Source: Arenimonas terrae (GTDB lineage Bacteria > Pseudomonadota > Gammaproteobacteria > Xanthomonadales > Xanthomonadaceae). Taken from it: DNA of 64,000 nt. The stretch's first letter is position 1. Each line of letters starts with the position of its first letter. The stretch is from the NCBI RefSeq assembly GCF_006265115.1, contig NZ_SMDR01000001.1, positions 1,302,001 to 1,366,000 of the forward strand, read 5' to 3'. This document shows, piece by piece, positions 1 to 8,734 of the stretch. The notes under the pieces are model-generated. The model was not told the origin of the DNA, searched no databases, and was given only the letters and a program-made list of their open reading frames with translations. A program made the translations under genes and the position numbers.

Positions 1-369
1 CCGCGCGGTGACGGCGCCGAGCGCACGCCGCTGATCCTGTTCGGCAAGGGCAATGCGCCCTACCTGGAAGAGCTCGCCGCCACCGGCGCCGAAGGCCTGG
101 GCGTGGACTGGACCGTGTCGCTGGGCGAGGCTCGCCGCCGCACCGGCGGCCGCGTGGCGCTGCAGGGCAACCTGGACCCGGTGACGCTGTACGCCTCGCC
201 CGAAGGCATCCGCGCCGAAGCCGCGCGGGCGCTGGACGACTACGCCGCCGCCAACGGCGGTTCGCGCGACGGCCACATCTTCAACCTCGGCCACGGCATG
301 AGCCCGGACATGGATCCCGAACACGTGCGCGTGCTCGTGGATGCCGTGCACGCGCACAGCCGCCGCTAG
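1..369 (+). CDS. hemE: Uroporphyrinogen decarboxylase, C-terminal part (5' end outside window)
   Basis: The reading frame is open from base 1 and ends at the TAG at 367-369, so only the last 122 residues are present. HemE removes four carboxyl groups from uroporphyrinogen III to give coproporphyrinogen III in cytosolic haem synthesis. Family C-terminal features are visible: [20 protein letters not shown], the core motif ALQGNLDP, and the closing segment [20 protein letters not shown]. The stop overlaps the stop of the convergent histidine kinase gene by a few bases, leaving no room for a terminator between them. The family assignment is secure; nothing can be said about the start or promoter. 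Confidence 0.95.
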   Translation, partial: PRGDGAERTPLILFGKGNAPYLEELAATGAEGLGVDWTVSLGEARRRTGGRVALQGNLDPVTLYASPEGIRAEAARALDDYAAANGGSRDGHIFNLGHGMSPDMDPEHVRVLVDAVHAHSRR

Positions 370-1985
370 TCGCCCGCGGCGGCCGCCAGCGCGCCGGCGA
401 GCATGTCGCCGGTGACCGGTTTGCGCAGGAATCCGTCCATGCCGGCGGCGCGTGCGGCCGGCTCGGCATCGAGGTCGGAGCGCGCGGTCAGCGCCAGCAT
501 CGGCAGCCGGTGGCCGCGGGCCCGCACCAGGCGCGCCAGCGCGAAGCCGTCGATGCCCGGCAGGTCGAGGTCGAGCAGGGCGAGGTCGAAGCCGCCGGCC
601 TCAAGCTCGGCCAGCGCCGCCAGGCCCTGCGGCGCATGCACCACGCAATGGCCCTGGCGCTGCAGCAGCGCGGTCACCACTTCGGCCACCAGCGGTTCGT
701 CTTCGACCAACAGCACGCGTCGGGACGCGGCCGCCGGCGGCGGCGGCGTCGCGACCGGCCCCGACGATGCCGCGGCCAGCGGAAGCTCGACCTGGAAACA
801 GGCGCCGCGGCCGGCTTCGCTGTGCACGCGGATGGCGCCACCCATCGCCACCGCCAGCTCCTGGCTGATCGCCAGGCCCAGGCCGCTGCCGGCCTTCGCA
901 CCGGGCTCGAACCGCTGGAACAGCCGCGCCTGCCGATCGGGATCCAGCCCCGGCCCGGTGTCCTCGACCTCGAGCACGATGCCCCGCGGCGCCATCGGCC
1001 GCACCCTCAGCCGCACTACGCCGCTTTCGCAGAACTTGATGGCGTTGTGGCCGAGGTTGAACAGGATCTGGCGCAGGCGCGTGGCGTCGCCCTCGAGTGC
1101 GGCCGGCAGCGCGGGATCGCAGTGCAGGCTCAGCCGCAGCGGCTTGGCTTCGGCCAGCGGCTGCAGCAGGCCGGCGACATCCTGCAATAGCGGCCGCAGT
1201 TCGAACGACGCCGATTCCAGCTGCAGCCGGCCGGCTTCGATGCAGGCCAGGTCGAGCGCGTCGTTGACCAGGCGCAGCAGGTGTCGGCCGGCGCGCTGGA
1301 TCGCCTCGACCTGGGCACGCTGGCGCGGCTCCAGCGCGCTGCCCTGCAGCAGTTCGGCCATGCCGAGCACGCCGGTCATCGGCGTACGGATCTCGTGACC
1401 CAGGGTCGCGAGGAAGCGGGTCTTGGCGTCGGAATGCTGTTCGGCCAATGCCTGCCGCTCGCGGCTCAGCACCAGCGCCTGCCGCCGCGCGCGCCGCGCG
1501 CGGTGCCACGCCGCCAGCCAGGCCATGAAGGCGAGCAGGCCCAGGCCGGCCGCCAGCAGCGCCGCGGGCGTGCGCCACCACACCGGTTCGACCAGCAGTT
1601 CCAGCGCCTGCTCCGGCCGCCAGCCCCCGCCGGAGTCCGCGACCTGGATCCGCAGGCGGTGGCGACCCGGAAGCACCTGCTGGTAGAGGCGCGCCTGCCC
1701 CGGCGGCAGTTCGATCCAGCCCGCGTCGTGGCCCTCGAGCCAGTAGCGATGGCGCAGGCCCTGCCGTGGCGCGGACAGCCGGAGGTCGCGGTCACCCTGG
1801 CGCAGGCGCAGCCAGCGATCGCCGGCCGGCAGCTCGACGGCTCGCCCGTCGCGATGCACCTGCGCCACGGGCAGCGGCGGCAGCGGCGTGCCGGCGAAGG
1901 CGAGGCCGCCGGCCAGCAGGCCGCACAGCCAGAGCAGCCAGCGCCCCAGGGCCTGCGTGCACGCAACATTGGGTTTCACCGCCAT
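366..1985 (-). CDS. Hybrid sensor histidine kinase with Y_Y_Y sensor domain and receiver domain
   Basis: This 539-residue membrane-bound hybrid kinase probably autophosphorylates and passes phosphate to its own receiver. Order of parts: N-terminal hydrophobic/signal segment about 14-31; periplasmic Y_Y_Y-type beta domain about 60-135; membrane segment about 140-160; dimerisation/phosphoacceptor box GHEIRTP with His197; ATPase domain with N box near NAIKF, DTGPGL and GSGLGLAI; receiver about 423-539 with Asp429, phosphoacceptor Asp472 and Lys522. Y_Y_Y domains normally follow a seven- or fourteen-bladed propeller; here the periplasmic part is too short for one. No output DNA-binding domain is present, so a partner response regulator or phosphotransfer protein must lie elsewhere. 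The ligand is unknown. Its stop overlaps that of convergent hemE. Confidence 0.9.
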   Translation of the reverse strand: MAVKPNVACTQALGRWLLWLCGLLAGGLAFAGTPLPPLPVAQVHRDGRAVELPAGDRWLRLRQGDRDLRLSAPRQGLRHRYWLEGHDAGWIELPPGQARLYQQVLPGRHRLRIQVADSGGGWRPEQALELLVEPVWWRTPAALLAAGLGLLAFMAWLAAWHRARRARRQALVLSRERQALAEQHSDAKTRFLATLGHEIRTPMTGVLGMAELLQGSALEPRQRAQVEAIQRAGRHLLRLVNDALDLACIEAGRLQLESASFELRPLLQDVAGLLQPLAEAKPLRLSLHCDPALPAALEGDATRLRQILFNLGHNAIKFCESGVVRLRVRPMAPRGIVLEVEDTGPGLDPDRQARLFQRFEPGAKAGSGLGLAISQELAVAMGGAIRVHSEAGRGACFQVELPLAAASSGPVATPPPPAAASRRVLLVEDEPLVAEVVTALLQRQGHCVVHAPQGLAALAELEAGGFDLALLDLDLPGIDGFALARLVRARGHRLPMLALTARSDLDAEPAARAAGMDGFLRKPVTGDMLAGALAAAAGD

Positions 1986-2051
1986 CCACCCCCCGTTAAC
2001 CCGGCCGGCCTAGACTAGCCACGCCGCGTTCCCTTGGCTGTAAGAAAACCC

Positions 2052-2681
2052 ATGCCCCTGATCCCTCGACTCTGGCTGTTGCTGCTGCTGGCCCTGCCCG
2101 CCGCGCCGGCCGTCGCCGGGAACGAGGCGTTCCGGCTCGACCCGGTGCATACGCGCGTGGCCTTCCGCGTCGACCATGCCGGCCTCTCGCGTGCGGTCGG
2201 CACCTTCGCCGGCGCCACCGGTGTGCTGGAGTTCGACCCGGAGGACTGGCGCGCCGCGCGCCTCGAGGTCCGGCTGCCGCTGTCGAGCCTCGACCTGGGC
2301 GACGCCGACTGGACCCGCAAAGTGCTCGCGCCGGCCTTCCTCGACGCCGGCGACCATCCGGAAGCGCACTTCGTCTCCACCGCGGTTGAACCGATCGGCC
2401 CGGACCAGGCGCGGGTCACCGGCCAGCTCAGCCTGCGCGGCCGCAGCCACCCGGTGGTGCTGGACGTCCGCCTGAACGCGCTCAAACGGCACCCGCTCAC
2501 CTTCCGCCGCACCGCCGGCTTTTCGGCAACCGCGCGCCTGGACCGCCGCAGCTTCGGCATCGACACCTGGCCCAACGTGATCGGTCACGAGGTGGAGCTG
2601 CTGATCGAGGCCGAAGCCATCCACGACCGCGGCGCCGCCGCGCCTGCCGCACCGGAGACCGACGATGCCGATCCGCAATGA
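2052..2681 (+). CDS. YceI-family periplasmic protein (first of two)
   Basis: This is a 209-residue lipocalin-like YceI protein with a signal peptide (PLIPRLWLLLLLALPAAPAVAG). YceI-like domains have an eight-stranded beta barrel that binds isoprenoid-type lipids; the physiological ligand of this copy is unknown. Diagnostic stretches are FRLDPVHTRVAFRVDHAGLS near the mature N-terminus, FLDAGDHPEAHFVST, GQLSLRGRSHPVVLDV and FSATARLDRRSFGID. I chose ATG 2052 because it starts a clean signal peptide; an upstream in-frame TTG at 2034 would add six residues. The end overlaps the cytochrome b561 gene by 17 bp, suggesting translational coupling. The Pro/Ala-rich tail after residue 195 is probably disordered. 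Confidence 0.88.
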   Translation: MPLIPRLWLLLLLALPAAPAVAGNEAFRLDPVHTRVAFRVDHAGLSRAVGTFAGATGVLEFDPEDWRAARLEVRLPLSSLDLGDADWTRKVLAPAFLDAGDHPEAHFVSTAVEPIGPDQARVTGQLSLRGRSHPVVLDVRLNALKRHPLTFRRTAGFSATARLDRRSFGIDTWPNVIGHEVELLIEAEAIHDRGAAAPAAPETDDADPQ

Positions 2682-3270
2682 CGCGCAGCGCTGGGGCTGG
2701 GTCAGCCTCGGCATCCACTGGCTGACCGTGGTGATGGTGCTGTGCCTGTGCGCAGTCGGCCTGCTGATGGACGAGCTGTCGAACTCGCCGTTCAAGGTGC
2801 AGGTGTATGCGCTGCACAAGAGCTTCGGGCTCACCGTGCTCGGCCTGACCGCGCTGCGCCTGCTGTGGCGCCTGGCCGCCGGCGCTCCGCAGCCGGTGCC
2901 GGGCACGCCGCGCTGGCAGGTGCTGGTAGCCGCCGTCACCCACGGCGCGCTGTACGTGGTGCTGCTGGCCATGCCGCTGAGCGGCTGGCTGTTCAACTCG
3001 GCCTCGGGTTTCCCGCTCAAGTGGTTCGGGCAGTTCTCATTGCCAAAACTCAGCGGTTACGACCCGGCCGTGAAGGCCTTCGCCCACGACCTGCACGAAA
3101 CCCTGTTCCTGGTGCTGGCCGCGATCGTCACCGCGCATGCACTGGCCGCGCTCAAGCATCACTATTTCGACCGCGACCGCACCCTGGTGCGCATGCTGCC
3201 GCTGCTCAAGCCGCGGGAACCCGCGCCGCCGGCGCCGGTCGAACCGATTCCCCCCGCTTCCGGATCCTGA
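2665..3270 (+). CDS. Cytochrome b561 family membrane protein
   Basis: This 201-residue four-helix membrane cytochrome of the YceJ/CybB type shuttles electrons between quinol and periplasmic acceptors. Four histidines fall in the expected helices and are the likely ligands of two b haems: His18 in GIHWL, His51 in YALHKSFG, His144 in HDLHETLF and His158 in VTAHALA. The helices span about 14-34, 50-70, 88-110 and 145-163. The C-terminal tail is proline-rich. It overlaps the upstream yceI-like gene and is followed three bases later by a second one, so the three are almost certainly one transcript. In E. coli a b561 gene (yceJ) also neighbours yceI, which supports a shared periplasmic redox or quinone-related role, though that role is not established. 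Confidence 0.9.
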   Translation: MPIRNDAQRWGWVSLGIHWLTVVMVLCLCAVGLLMDELSNSPFKVQVYALHKSFGLTVLGLTALRLLWRLAAGAPQPVPGTPRWQVLVAAVTHGALYVVLLAMPLSGWLFNSASGFPLKWFGQFSLPKLSGYDPAVKAFAHDLHETLFLVLAAIVTAHALAALKHHYFDRDRTLVRMLPLLKPREPAPPAPVEPIPPASGS

Positions 3271-3272
3271 CC

Positions 3273-3818
3273 ATGCGCACCCTGCTGTTCGCCACCCTGC
3301 TCGCCCTGGCGCCGCTGGCCTCCGCCGCCGACTACGCGGCCCAGCCCGGCTCGCGCCTAGGTTTCACCGCGACCTACCAGGGCGAGGCCTTCGAGGGCCG
3401 CTTCGGCACGTTCACGCCGCAGATCCGCTTCGATCCCCAGGCCCTGGCGACCAGCCGCTTCGACGTGCGCATCGCCCTGGCCAGTGCGAGCACCGACAAC
3501 GTCGAACGCGACGAGATGCTGGTGGGCAGCGAGTTCTTCGACGCCGGCACCCTGCCCGAGGCGCGCTACACCGCCACGCGCTTCCGCGCGCTCGGCGGCA
3601 ACCGCTTCGTCGCCGAGGGCACGCTGAGCCTGCGCGGCGTCAGCCGACCGGTGCCGCTGAGCTTCACCTGGACGCCCGGCGCGAAACCGGTGCTGCAGGG
3701 CGAGGCCAGGCTCAGCCGCCTGGCCTTCCAGGTCGGCACCGGCGACTGGACCGATACCGAGCTGCTGCCCGACGAGGTGGTGGTGAATACCCGGCTGGTG
3801 CTGGCGCCGGTCAACTAA
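3273..3818 (+). CDS. YceI-family periplasmic protein (second of two)
   Basis: This 181-residue YceI protein has a typical signal peptide ending LAPLASAA. Visible family features are YAAQPGSRLGFTATYQGEAFEGRFGTF, the FDVRIALASASTDN strand, EFFDAGTLPEARYTATRF, GTLSLRGVSRPVPLSFTW and the C-terminal LLPDEVVVNTRLVL. It is a YceI of the polyisoprenoid-binding type and differs clearly in sequence from the copy at 2052, so the two are not a recent duplication. It starts two bases after the cytochrome b561 stop and closes the three-gene unit. It converges with the small thioredoxin-fold gene at 3825. Ligand and partner are unknown. Confidence 0.88.
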   Translation: MRTLLFATLLALAPLASAADYAAQPGSRLGFTATYQGEAFEGRFGTFTPQIRFDPQALATSRFDVRIALASASTDNVERDEMLVGSEFFDAGTLPEARYTATRFRALGGNRFVAEGTLSLRGVSRPVPLSFTWTPGAKPVLQGEARLSRLAFQVGTGDWTDTELLPDEVVVNTRLVLAPVN

Positions 3819-3824
3819 GGGCGC

Positions 3825-4052
3825 TCAGCCCGACAGGAAATCCCGCACCGCCTCGGCGCCGAAGGGCCAGTCCAGTTCGGCGCCGGTGTCCTCGCGCCGC
3901 AGCACCGGGATGCGTTCGCCGTAGCGGGACTGCAGGCCCAGGTCGTCGTCGATCCACAGCGGGTCGAAGTCGGCGACGCCGGCCTCGGCCAAACGTTCCC
4001 AGGCCAGGTCGCACAGGTGGCAGTCGTCCTTCTGGATCAGGGTCAGTCGCAT
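3825..4052 (-). CDS. Glutaredoxin-like (DUF836) small thiol protein
   Basis: This 75-residue thioredoxin-fold protein carries a CxxC motif at Cys11-Cys14 (DDCHLCDLA). It begins with the beta strand LTLIQK and later has the cis-proline strand [10 protein letters not shown], as in the DUF836/YruB-like glutaredoxin group. The likely role is cytosolic dithiol-disulfide exchange or reduction of a specific partner, but the substrate is unknown. The start is ATG at 4052 (complement); longer in-frame readings upstream are only antisense to sdaA. It ends a few bases from the convergent yceI-like gene and is divergent from sdaA. Confidence 0.85.
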   Translation of the reverse strand: MRLTLIQKDDCHLCDLAWERLAEAGVADFDPLWIDDDLGLQSRYGERIPVLRREDTGAELDWPFGAEAVRDFLSG

Positions 4053-4102
4053 CGGGGTCCGGGCAGTTCGCCGGCGTACAGTCGGCTTTGGCGTGGGGCG
4101 CA

Positions 4103-4108
4103 TAGAAT
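4103..4108 (+). promoter_or_regulatory. Probable -10 box for sdaA
   Basis: TAGAAT lies 28 bases before the sdaA start and is followed by ACGGCC. No TTGACA-like -35 box is visible 16-18 bp upstream. The same TAnAAT-plus-GC layout recurs before several other genes in the window. Confidence 0.5.
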
Positions 4109-4136
4109 ACGGCCACTTCCAGGGAAGCCCGCAGTC

Positions 4137-5519
4137 ATGGCCGTCAGCGTCTTCGACCTCTTCAAGATCGGCATCGGACCTTCGTCCTCGCACACGGTGG
4201 GCCCGATGCGCGCCGCGGCGCGTTTCGTCAGCCACTGGCTCGAGGAGAACGGCGAACTCGAACGTACCACCCGCGTGCGTGCCGAGGTGTTCGGTTCGCT
4301 GGCCCTGACCGGCCGCGGCCACGGCACCGACAAGGCCGTGCTGATGGGCCTGGAAGGCCACTGGCCGAATCAGATCGACCCGGACCTGATCCCGGCGGCG
4401 CTCGAACGCATCCGCGGCCAGAAGAAGCTCCTGCTGCTCGGCAAGCGCGAGATCGGCTTCGACGAGAAGCACGACCTGATCATGAACAAACGGCAGAAGC
4501 TGCCCTTCCACACCAACGGCATGCGCTTCACCGCCTTCGACGCCGACGGCGGCGTCATCGCCACCCGCGACTACTATTCGGTCGGCGGCGGTTTCGTGGT
4601 GAACCAGGATGAGGCCGCGGAAGACCGCATCGTCGCCGACACCACCGACCTTCCCTATCCCTTCCATTCCGGCGACGAACTGCTGCAGCAGTGCGAGCGG
4701 CACGGCCTTAGCATCGCCGCGATGATGTTCGCCAACGAACGCGCCTGGCGCAGCGATGAACAGATCGTGGCCGGCCTGCGCGAGATCTGGCGGGCGATGC
4801 AGGACTGCACTGCCCGCGGCATCCGCGAGAAGGGTACGCTGCCCGGCGGCCTGCATGTGTCGCGGCGCGCACCCACGCTGCACGCCGAGCTCTCGTCCAA
4901 GCCCGAAGCCGGCATGCGCGACCCGCTGACGGTGCTCGACTGGGTGAACCTGTACGCGCTGGCGGTGAACGAGGAAAACGCCGCCGGCGGCCGCGTCGTC
5001 ACCGCGCCCACCAACGGCGCCGCCGGCATCATCCCGGCCGTGCTGCACTACTACGACCGCTTCATTCCCGGCGCAAACGAACAGGGCGTGTTCGACTTCA
5101 TGCTCACCGCCGCCGCGATCGGCATCCTCTACAAGGAAAACGCCTCGATCTCCGGCGCCGAAGTCGGATGCCAGGGCGAAGTCGGCGTGGCCTGCTCGAT
5201 GGCCGCGGCCGGCCTCACCGCCGCGCTCGGCGGCACGCCGGGCCAGATCGAGAATGCGGCCGAGATCGGCATGGAACACAACCTCGGCCTGACCTGCGAC
5301 CCGATCGGCGGCCTGGTGCAGATCCCCTGCATCGAACGCAACGCGATGGGCGCGGTGAAGGCGATCAACGCCTCGCGCATGGCCCTGCGCGGCGACGGCA
5401 AGCACAAGGTCAGCCTGGACAAGGTGATCAAGACCATGCGCGACACCGGCCGCGACATGCAGGACAAATACAAGGAAACCTCGCGCGGCGGCCTGGCGGT
5501 GAACGTCATCGAGTGTTAG
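4137..5519 (+). CDS. sdaA: L-serine ammonia-lyase (iron-sulfur L-serine dehydratase)
   Basis: This 460-residue single-chain [4Fe-4S] enzyme deaminates L-serine to pyruvate and ammonia. The N-terminal regulatory-type domain begins [20 protein letters not shown]; the catalytic alpha domain occupies about 190-460. Cluster ligands are Cys345 (GAEVGCQGE), Cys387 (LTCDPIGG) and Cys398 (QIPCIERN). The chain ends in Cys460 (NVIEC). In the structurally known Legionella enzyme the terminal Cys inserts into the active site as the fourth iron ligand, with spacing 343/385/396/458; here every position is shifted by exactly two, so the same tail-in-mouth arrangement is expected. The start ATG 4137 gives the canonical N-terminus. 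It stands as a single gene. Confidence 0.96.
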   Translation: MAVSVFDLFKIGIGPSSSHTVGPMRAAARFVSHWLEENGELERTTRVRAEVFGSLALTGRGHGTDKAVLMGLEGHWPNQIDPDLIPAALERIRGQKKLLLLGKREIGFDEKHDLIMNKRQKLPFHTNGMRFTAFDADGGVIATRDYYSVGGGFVVNQDEAAEDRIVADTTDLPYPFHSGDELLQQCERHGLSIAAMMFANERAWRSDEQIVAGLREIWRAMQDCTARGIREKGTLPGGLHVSRRAPTLHAELSSKPEAGMRDPLTVLDWVNLYALAVNEENAAGGRVVTAPTNGAAGIIPAVLHYYDRFIPGANEQGVFDFMLTAAAIGILYKENASISGAEVGCQGEVGVACSMAAAGLTAALGGTPGQIENAAEIGMEHNLGLTCDPIGGLVQIPCIERNAMGAVKAINASRMALRGDGKHKVSLDKVIKTMRDTGRDMQDKYKETSRGGLAVNVIEC

Positions 5520-5633
5520 CCCGACTGCCCGGCGCCAGCGCGACGGGCATCACGAAGTGTCCGCCGGCCCCTTGCCAGCCCCGGGGCGAGGGTTGATATT
5601 CGGGGCAAGCCCGTCCTTCTCCGGACATCCGCC

Positions 5634-8600
5634 GTGCCCAGACTGCGCGCCCTGTCGCTGACCGCACTGCTCGTACCGGCGCTGGCCATGCCGGGGGCCG
5701 CTGCGGCGCTGGACCCGGAAAAGTCCTTCCACCACTACGTGCGCAACAGCTGGAGCATCGAGGAAGGGCTGCCGCAGATCAGCGCCCTGGCCATCACCCA
5801 GGACCGCCAGGGGTACCTGTGGGTCGGAACCCAGGCCGGCCTGGCGCGTTTCGACGGCATCCGCTTCACCGCCTTCAATCCGGAGAACACGCCGGGACTG
5901 CGCGGCATCTGGATCCACGACCTGCACGTGGACGAAAGGAACCGGCTCTGGATCGCCACCTACCGCGGCCTCTCGCTGCGCGACGAAACCGGTTTCCACG
6001 CGCTGCCGGTGGCGGGCGCGGATCCCACGCGCGCGCTCGACACCCACGACATCGTCGCCATGCCTTCGGGCGAACTGATGGTGGCGGCGCCGGACGGCAT
6101 CTACCGGGCCAGCGAGACCGGGCTGGAGATGGCCTATCCGCTGCCGCGCGCGGCCACGGCCCTGCTCGCCCGCGGCGACGAACTGTGGGTAGGCAGCCTC
6201 GGCCGGGTGTTCCGCATCGCCGGCGGCGTGGTCGAGCTGCTGCCGCTGCCGCCCGAGGACGCCGATACCGTCGTCACCCAGCTCAGCCAGTCGCAGGGGC
6301 GGCTCTGGGCCGGCACCAGCGCCGGCCTGTTCTACCGCGAGGGCGATGAGTGGCTGCGGCACGAGGGCGGCGAACCGCTGTCGCGCACGCCGATCGAGGC
6401 GATGGCCGAGGACCGCGACGGCAACCTCTGGGTCGGCATGGTCGAGAACCTGGCGCGGCTGCGCGCCGGGCGCGTGGTCGAGCTGATCGAGAACGACCGC
6501 ACCGGTGCGGCGGTGCGCGCCGTGTACGAGGACCGCGAGGGCAACCTGTGGCTGGGCAGCCAGTGGGAGGGCCTGACCCGGCTCTGGAACGGCTGGACCC
6601 GACGCTACGGCGCCCGCGAGGGACTGCGCGACCCGATCCTGTGGTCGGTGGCCCGCGGCCGCGACGGCCGCATCTGGGCCGGCACCAACAGCGGCCTGAG
6701 CGTGCTCAAGGACAACCGATTCGAACAGGTGGTCGAGGGCGATGCGCTGCCGCATCCCAACGCCTACACCCTGCTGCCCGAGGACGACACCGTCTGGATC
6801 GGCACCCGCCGCGGCGTCGCCGTGCTGCGCGGCGACCGGCTCGAACAGCCGCCGGAGTTCGCGCCGATGCGCAGCGCGCAGATCAACGGCATCCTGCGCG
6901 ACCATCGCGGCGCGCTCTGGTTCACCACCACCCAGGGCCTGTTCCGCTGGGCGCGCGGCGAGCTCACCGCCTTCGGCGCGGCCCAGGGCCTGCGCGATCC
7001 GCGCACCCGTGTGCTGCACGAGACCCGCGACGGCCGCCTGCTGGTCGGCAGCCAGTCGGGCCTGTACGAAGTCACCGGCGAGCGGGTCGAGCCGCTGGGC
7101 CTGGAAAACGGCCTGCGCGCCGACCTCGACGTCACCGCCATCCAGGAGCTCAAGAACGGCGAGCTGGTGATCGGCGCGCTGTCGGAAGAGATATTCCTGT
7201 TCGACGGCAAACGCTGGACCGGTTTCGGCCGCGACCAGGGCATGCCGGTGAACTCGGCCTTCTATATCGCCGAGGACGCCCACGGTTACCTCTGGGTCGC
7301 GGGCATCCGCGGCATCCTGCGCGTGCCGCTGGCGGACCTGCGCGACCTGGCCGCCGGCCGCGGCGACCGCGTGCGCGGCGAGATGCTGCTCAACGAGCGC
7401 GGCGACCGCCGCGGCGGCCAGAAGGGCTACTGCTGCAACGGCGCCGGCAACGCCAAGGGTTTCCTGCTCGACGGCGAACTGTGGCTGCCCACGCGCGACG
7501 GCCTGGTGGCGATGGCCACCGGCGGGATCGTCAAGAACGACGTCGCCCCGCGCACCGTGGTCGAGCGCGTCCGGGTGGGCGAACAGTGGCGCGACGCCGA
7601 CCCGGCCGCCGACTGGACGCTGCCGCAGGACGCACGCGACCTCAGCTTCGAGTTCTCCGTACTCAGTTTCCAGGATCCCAAGAGCGTGGATCTGCGCTAC
7701 CGCCTGCTCGGTTACGACGCCGACTGGCGCACGCTCGAGGACACCACCCGGCGCACGGTCAACTACACCAACCTGCCTCCCGGCCCCTACGTGTTCGAGG
7801 CGGTCGGCGCCAACAACGCCGAAGTGTGGAGCGACGCGCCGGCGCAGTTCGGTTTTTCGATCCAGCCGCGTTTCCACGAAACCGGGCTGTTCCGCGCGCT
7901 GCTGGCGGTGCTCCTGGCCAGTCTGGTTTACGCCGGCTTCCGGCTCCAGCGCGGGGCGCACCGGCGCCAGCGCGACGCGCTCGAGCTGCTGGTGCGCCAG
8001 CGCACCGAAGCGCTGGAGGTGGCCAACCTGCGGCTGGAGGATGCCAGCCAGACCGACCCGCTGACCGGGCTGCGCAACCGCCGCTACCTGAGCAACCAGA
8101 TCCCGGCCGACATCGCCTTCTACGACCGCGAGACCCTGCGCCGCGGCGGGCCCGGCGAGGTGATGGTGTTCGCCCTGATCGACATCGACCACTTCAAGGC
8201 GGTCAACGACACGCATGGCCACCAGGCCGGCGACCGCGTGCTGCAGCAGTTCGCCGCGATCCTGGGCCAGCTGGTGCGCACCGGCGACTACATCGCGCGC
8301 TGGGGCGGCGAGGAGTTCCTGATCGTCTTCCGGCCCATGCCCAACCGGCACCTGGCGATGCTGGGCGAACGCATCCGCGGCGCCATCTCCAACCACCGCT
8401 TCGAGATCGGCGGCGCCGAACCGCTGCGCCTGACCTGCTCGATCGGCTTCATCGAATGCCCGCTGTTCCGCGACGCCCGCGGCAGCCTGGGCTGGGAGCA
8501 GATGGTCGAACTGGCCGACCGTGCCCTGTATTACGTGAAGGGCCACGGCCGCAACGGCTGGGCGGCATTCCGGCCCAAGCCCGAGGCCGACCTGGACGGA

Positions 8601-8693
8601 CTGCTGCACGCGCTCCGGGGCGACCCGGACCGACTGCTCGAACTGGGAAAACTCGACCTGCTGGCCTCGCCCAACCTGCAGCCCAGGGGCTGA
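5634..8693 (+). CDS. Two-component-propeller / Y_Y_Y / GGDEF diguanylate cyclase
   Basis: This 1019-residue protein senses something in the periplasm and makes cyclic di-GMP. After a signal peptide (ALAMPGAAAA) come many regulator-propeller repeats of the type GYLWVGTQAGLARFDG from about 50 to 640, then a Y_Y_Y domain about 667-745, a membrane helix about 752-770, a coiled linker about 775-800 and a GGDEF domain to about 985. The active-site loop is GGEEF (891-895) and an inhibitory I-site RTGD (882-885) sits five residues before it, so it should be an active, product-inhibited cyclase. The start is GTG 5634, the codon that gives a signal peptide. Such propellers in hybrid kinases sense polysaccharide breakdown products; the ligand here is unknown. 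Confidence 0.92.
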   Translation: MPRLRALSLTALLVPALAMPGAAAALDPEKSFHHYVRNSWSIEEGLPQISALAITQDRQGYLWVGTQAGLARFDGIRFTAFNPENTPGLRGIWIHDLHVDERNRLWIATYRGLSLRDETGFHALPVAGADPTRALDTHDIVAMPSGELMVAAPDGIYRASETGLEMAYPLPRAATALLARGDELWVGSLGRVFRIAGGVVELLPLPPEDADTVVTQLSQSQGRLWAGTSAGLFYREGDEWLRHEGGEPLSRTPIEAMAEDRDGNLWVGMVENLARLRAGRVVELIENDRTGAAVRAVYEDREGNLWLGSQWEGLTRLWNGWTRRYGAREGLRDPILWSVARGRDGRIWAGTNSGLSVLKDNRFEQVVEGDALPHPNAYTLLPEDDTVWIGTRRGVAVLRGDRLEQPPEFAPMRSAQINGILRDHRGALWFTTTQGLFRWARGELTAFGAAQGLRDPRTRVLHETRDGRLLVGSQSGLYEVTGERVEPLGLENGLRADLDVTAIQELKNGELVIGALSEEIFLFDGKRWTGFGRDQGMPVNSAFYIAEDAHGYLWVAGIRGILRVPLADLRDLAAGRGDRVRGEMLLNERGDRRGGQKGYCCNGAGNAKGFLLDGELWLPTRDGLVAMATGGIVKNDVAPRTVVERVRVGEQWRDADPAADWTLPQDARDLSFEFSVLSFQDPKSVDLRYRLLGYDADWRTLEDTTRRTVNYTNLPPGPYVFEAVGANNAEVWSDAPAQFGFSIQPRFHETGLFRALLAVLLASLVYAGFRLQRGAHRRQRDALELLVRQRTEALEVANLRLEDASQTDPLTGLRNRRYLSNQIPADIAFYDRETLRRGGPGEVMVFALIDIDHFKAVNDTHGHQAGDRVLQQFAAILGQLVRTGDYIARWGGEEFLIVFRPMPNRHLAMLGERIRGAISNHRFEIGGAEPLRLTCSIGFIECPLFRDARGSLGWEQMVELADRALYYVKGHGRNGWAAFRPKPEADLDGLLHALRGDPDRLLELGKLDLLASPNLQPRG

Positions 8694-8734
8694 CGCCCCT
8701 AGTTCCGGCGGCGGCGGCGGCCTATGCTTCGGGC

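Noticed and set aside
2034-2051. TTG start six codons upstream of the first YceI gene
   Set aside because: ATG 2052 gives a standard signal peptide and TTG adds charged residues with no better ribosome site.
5550-8609. Very long minus-strand frame opposite the propeller-GGDEF gene
   Set aside because: It is an antisense shadow produced by high-GC codon use; the translation has no domain and the plus strand encodes clear motifs.
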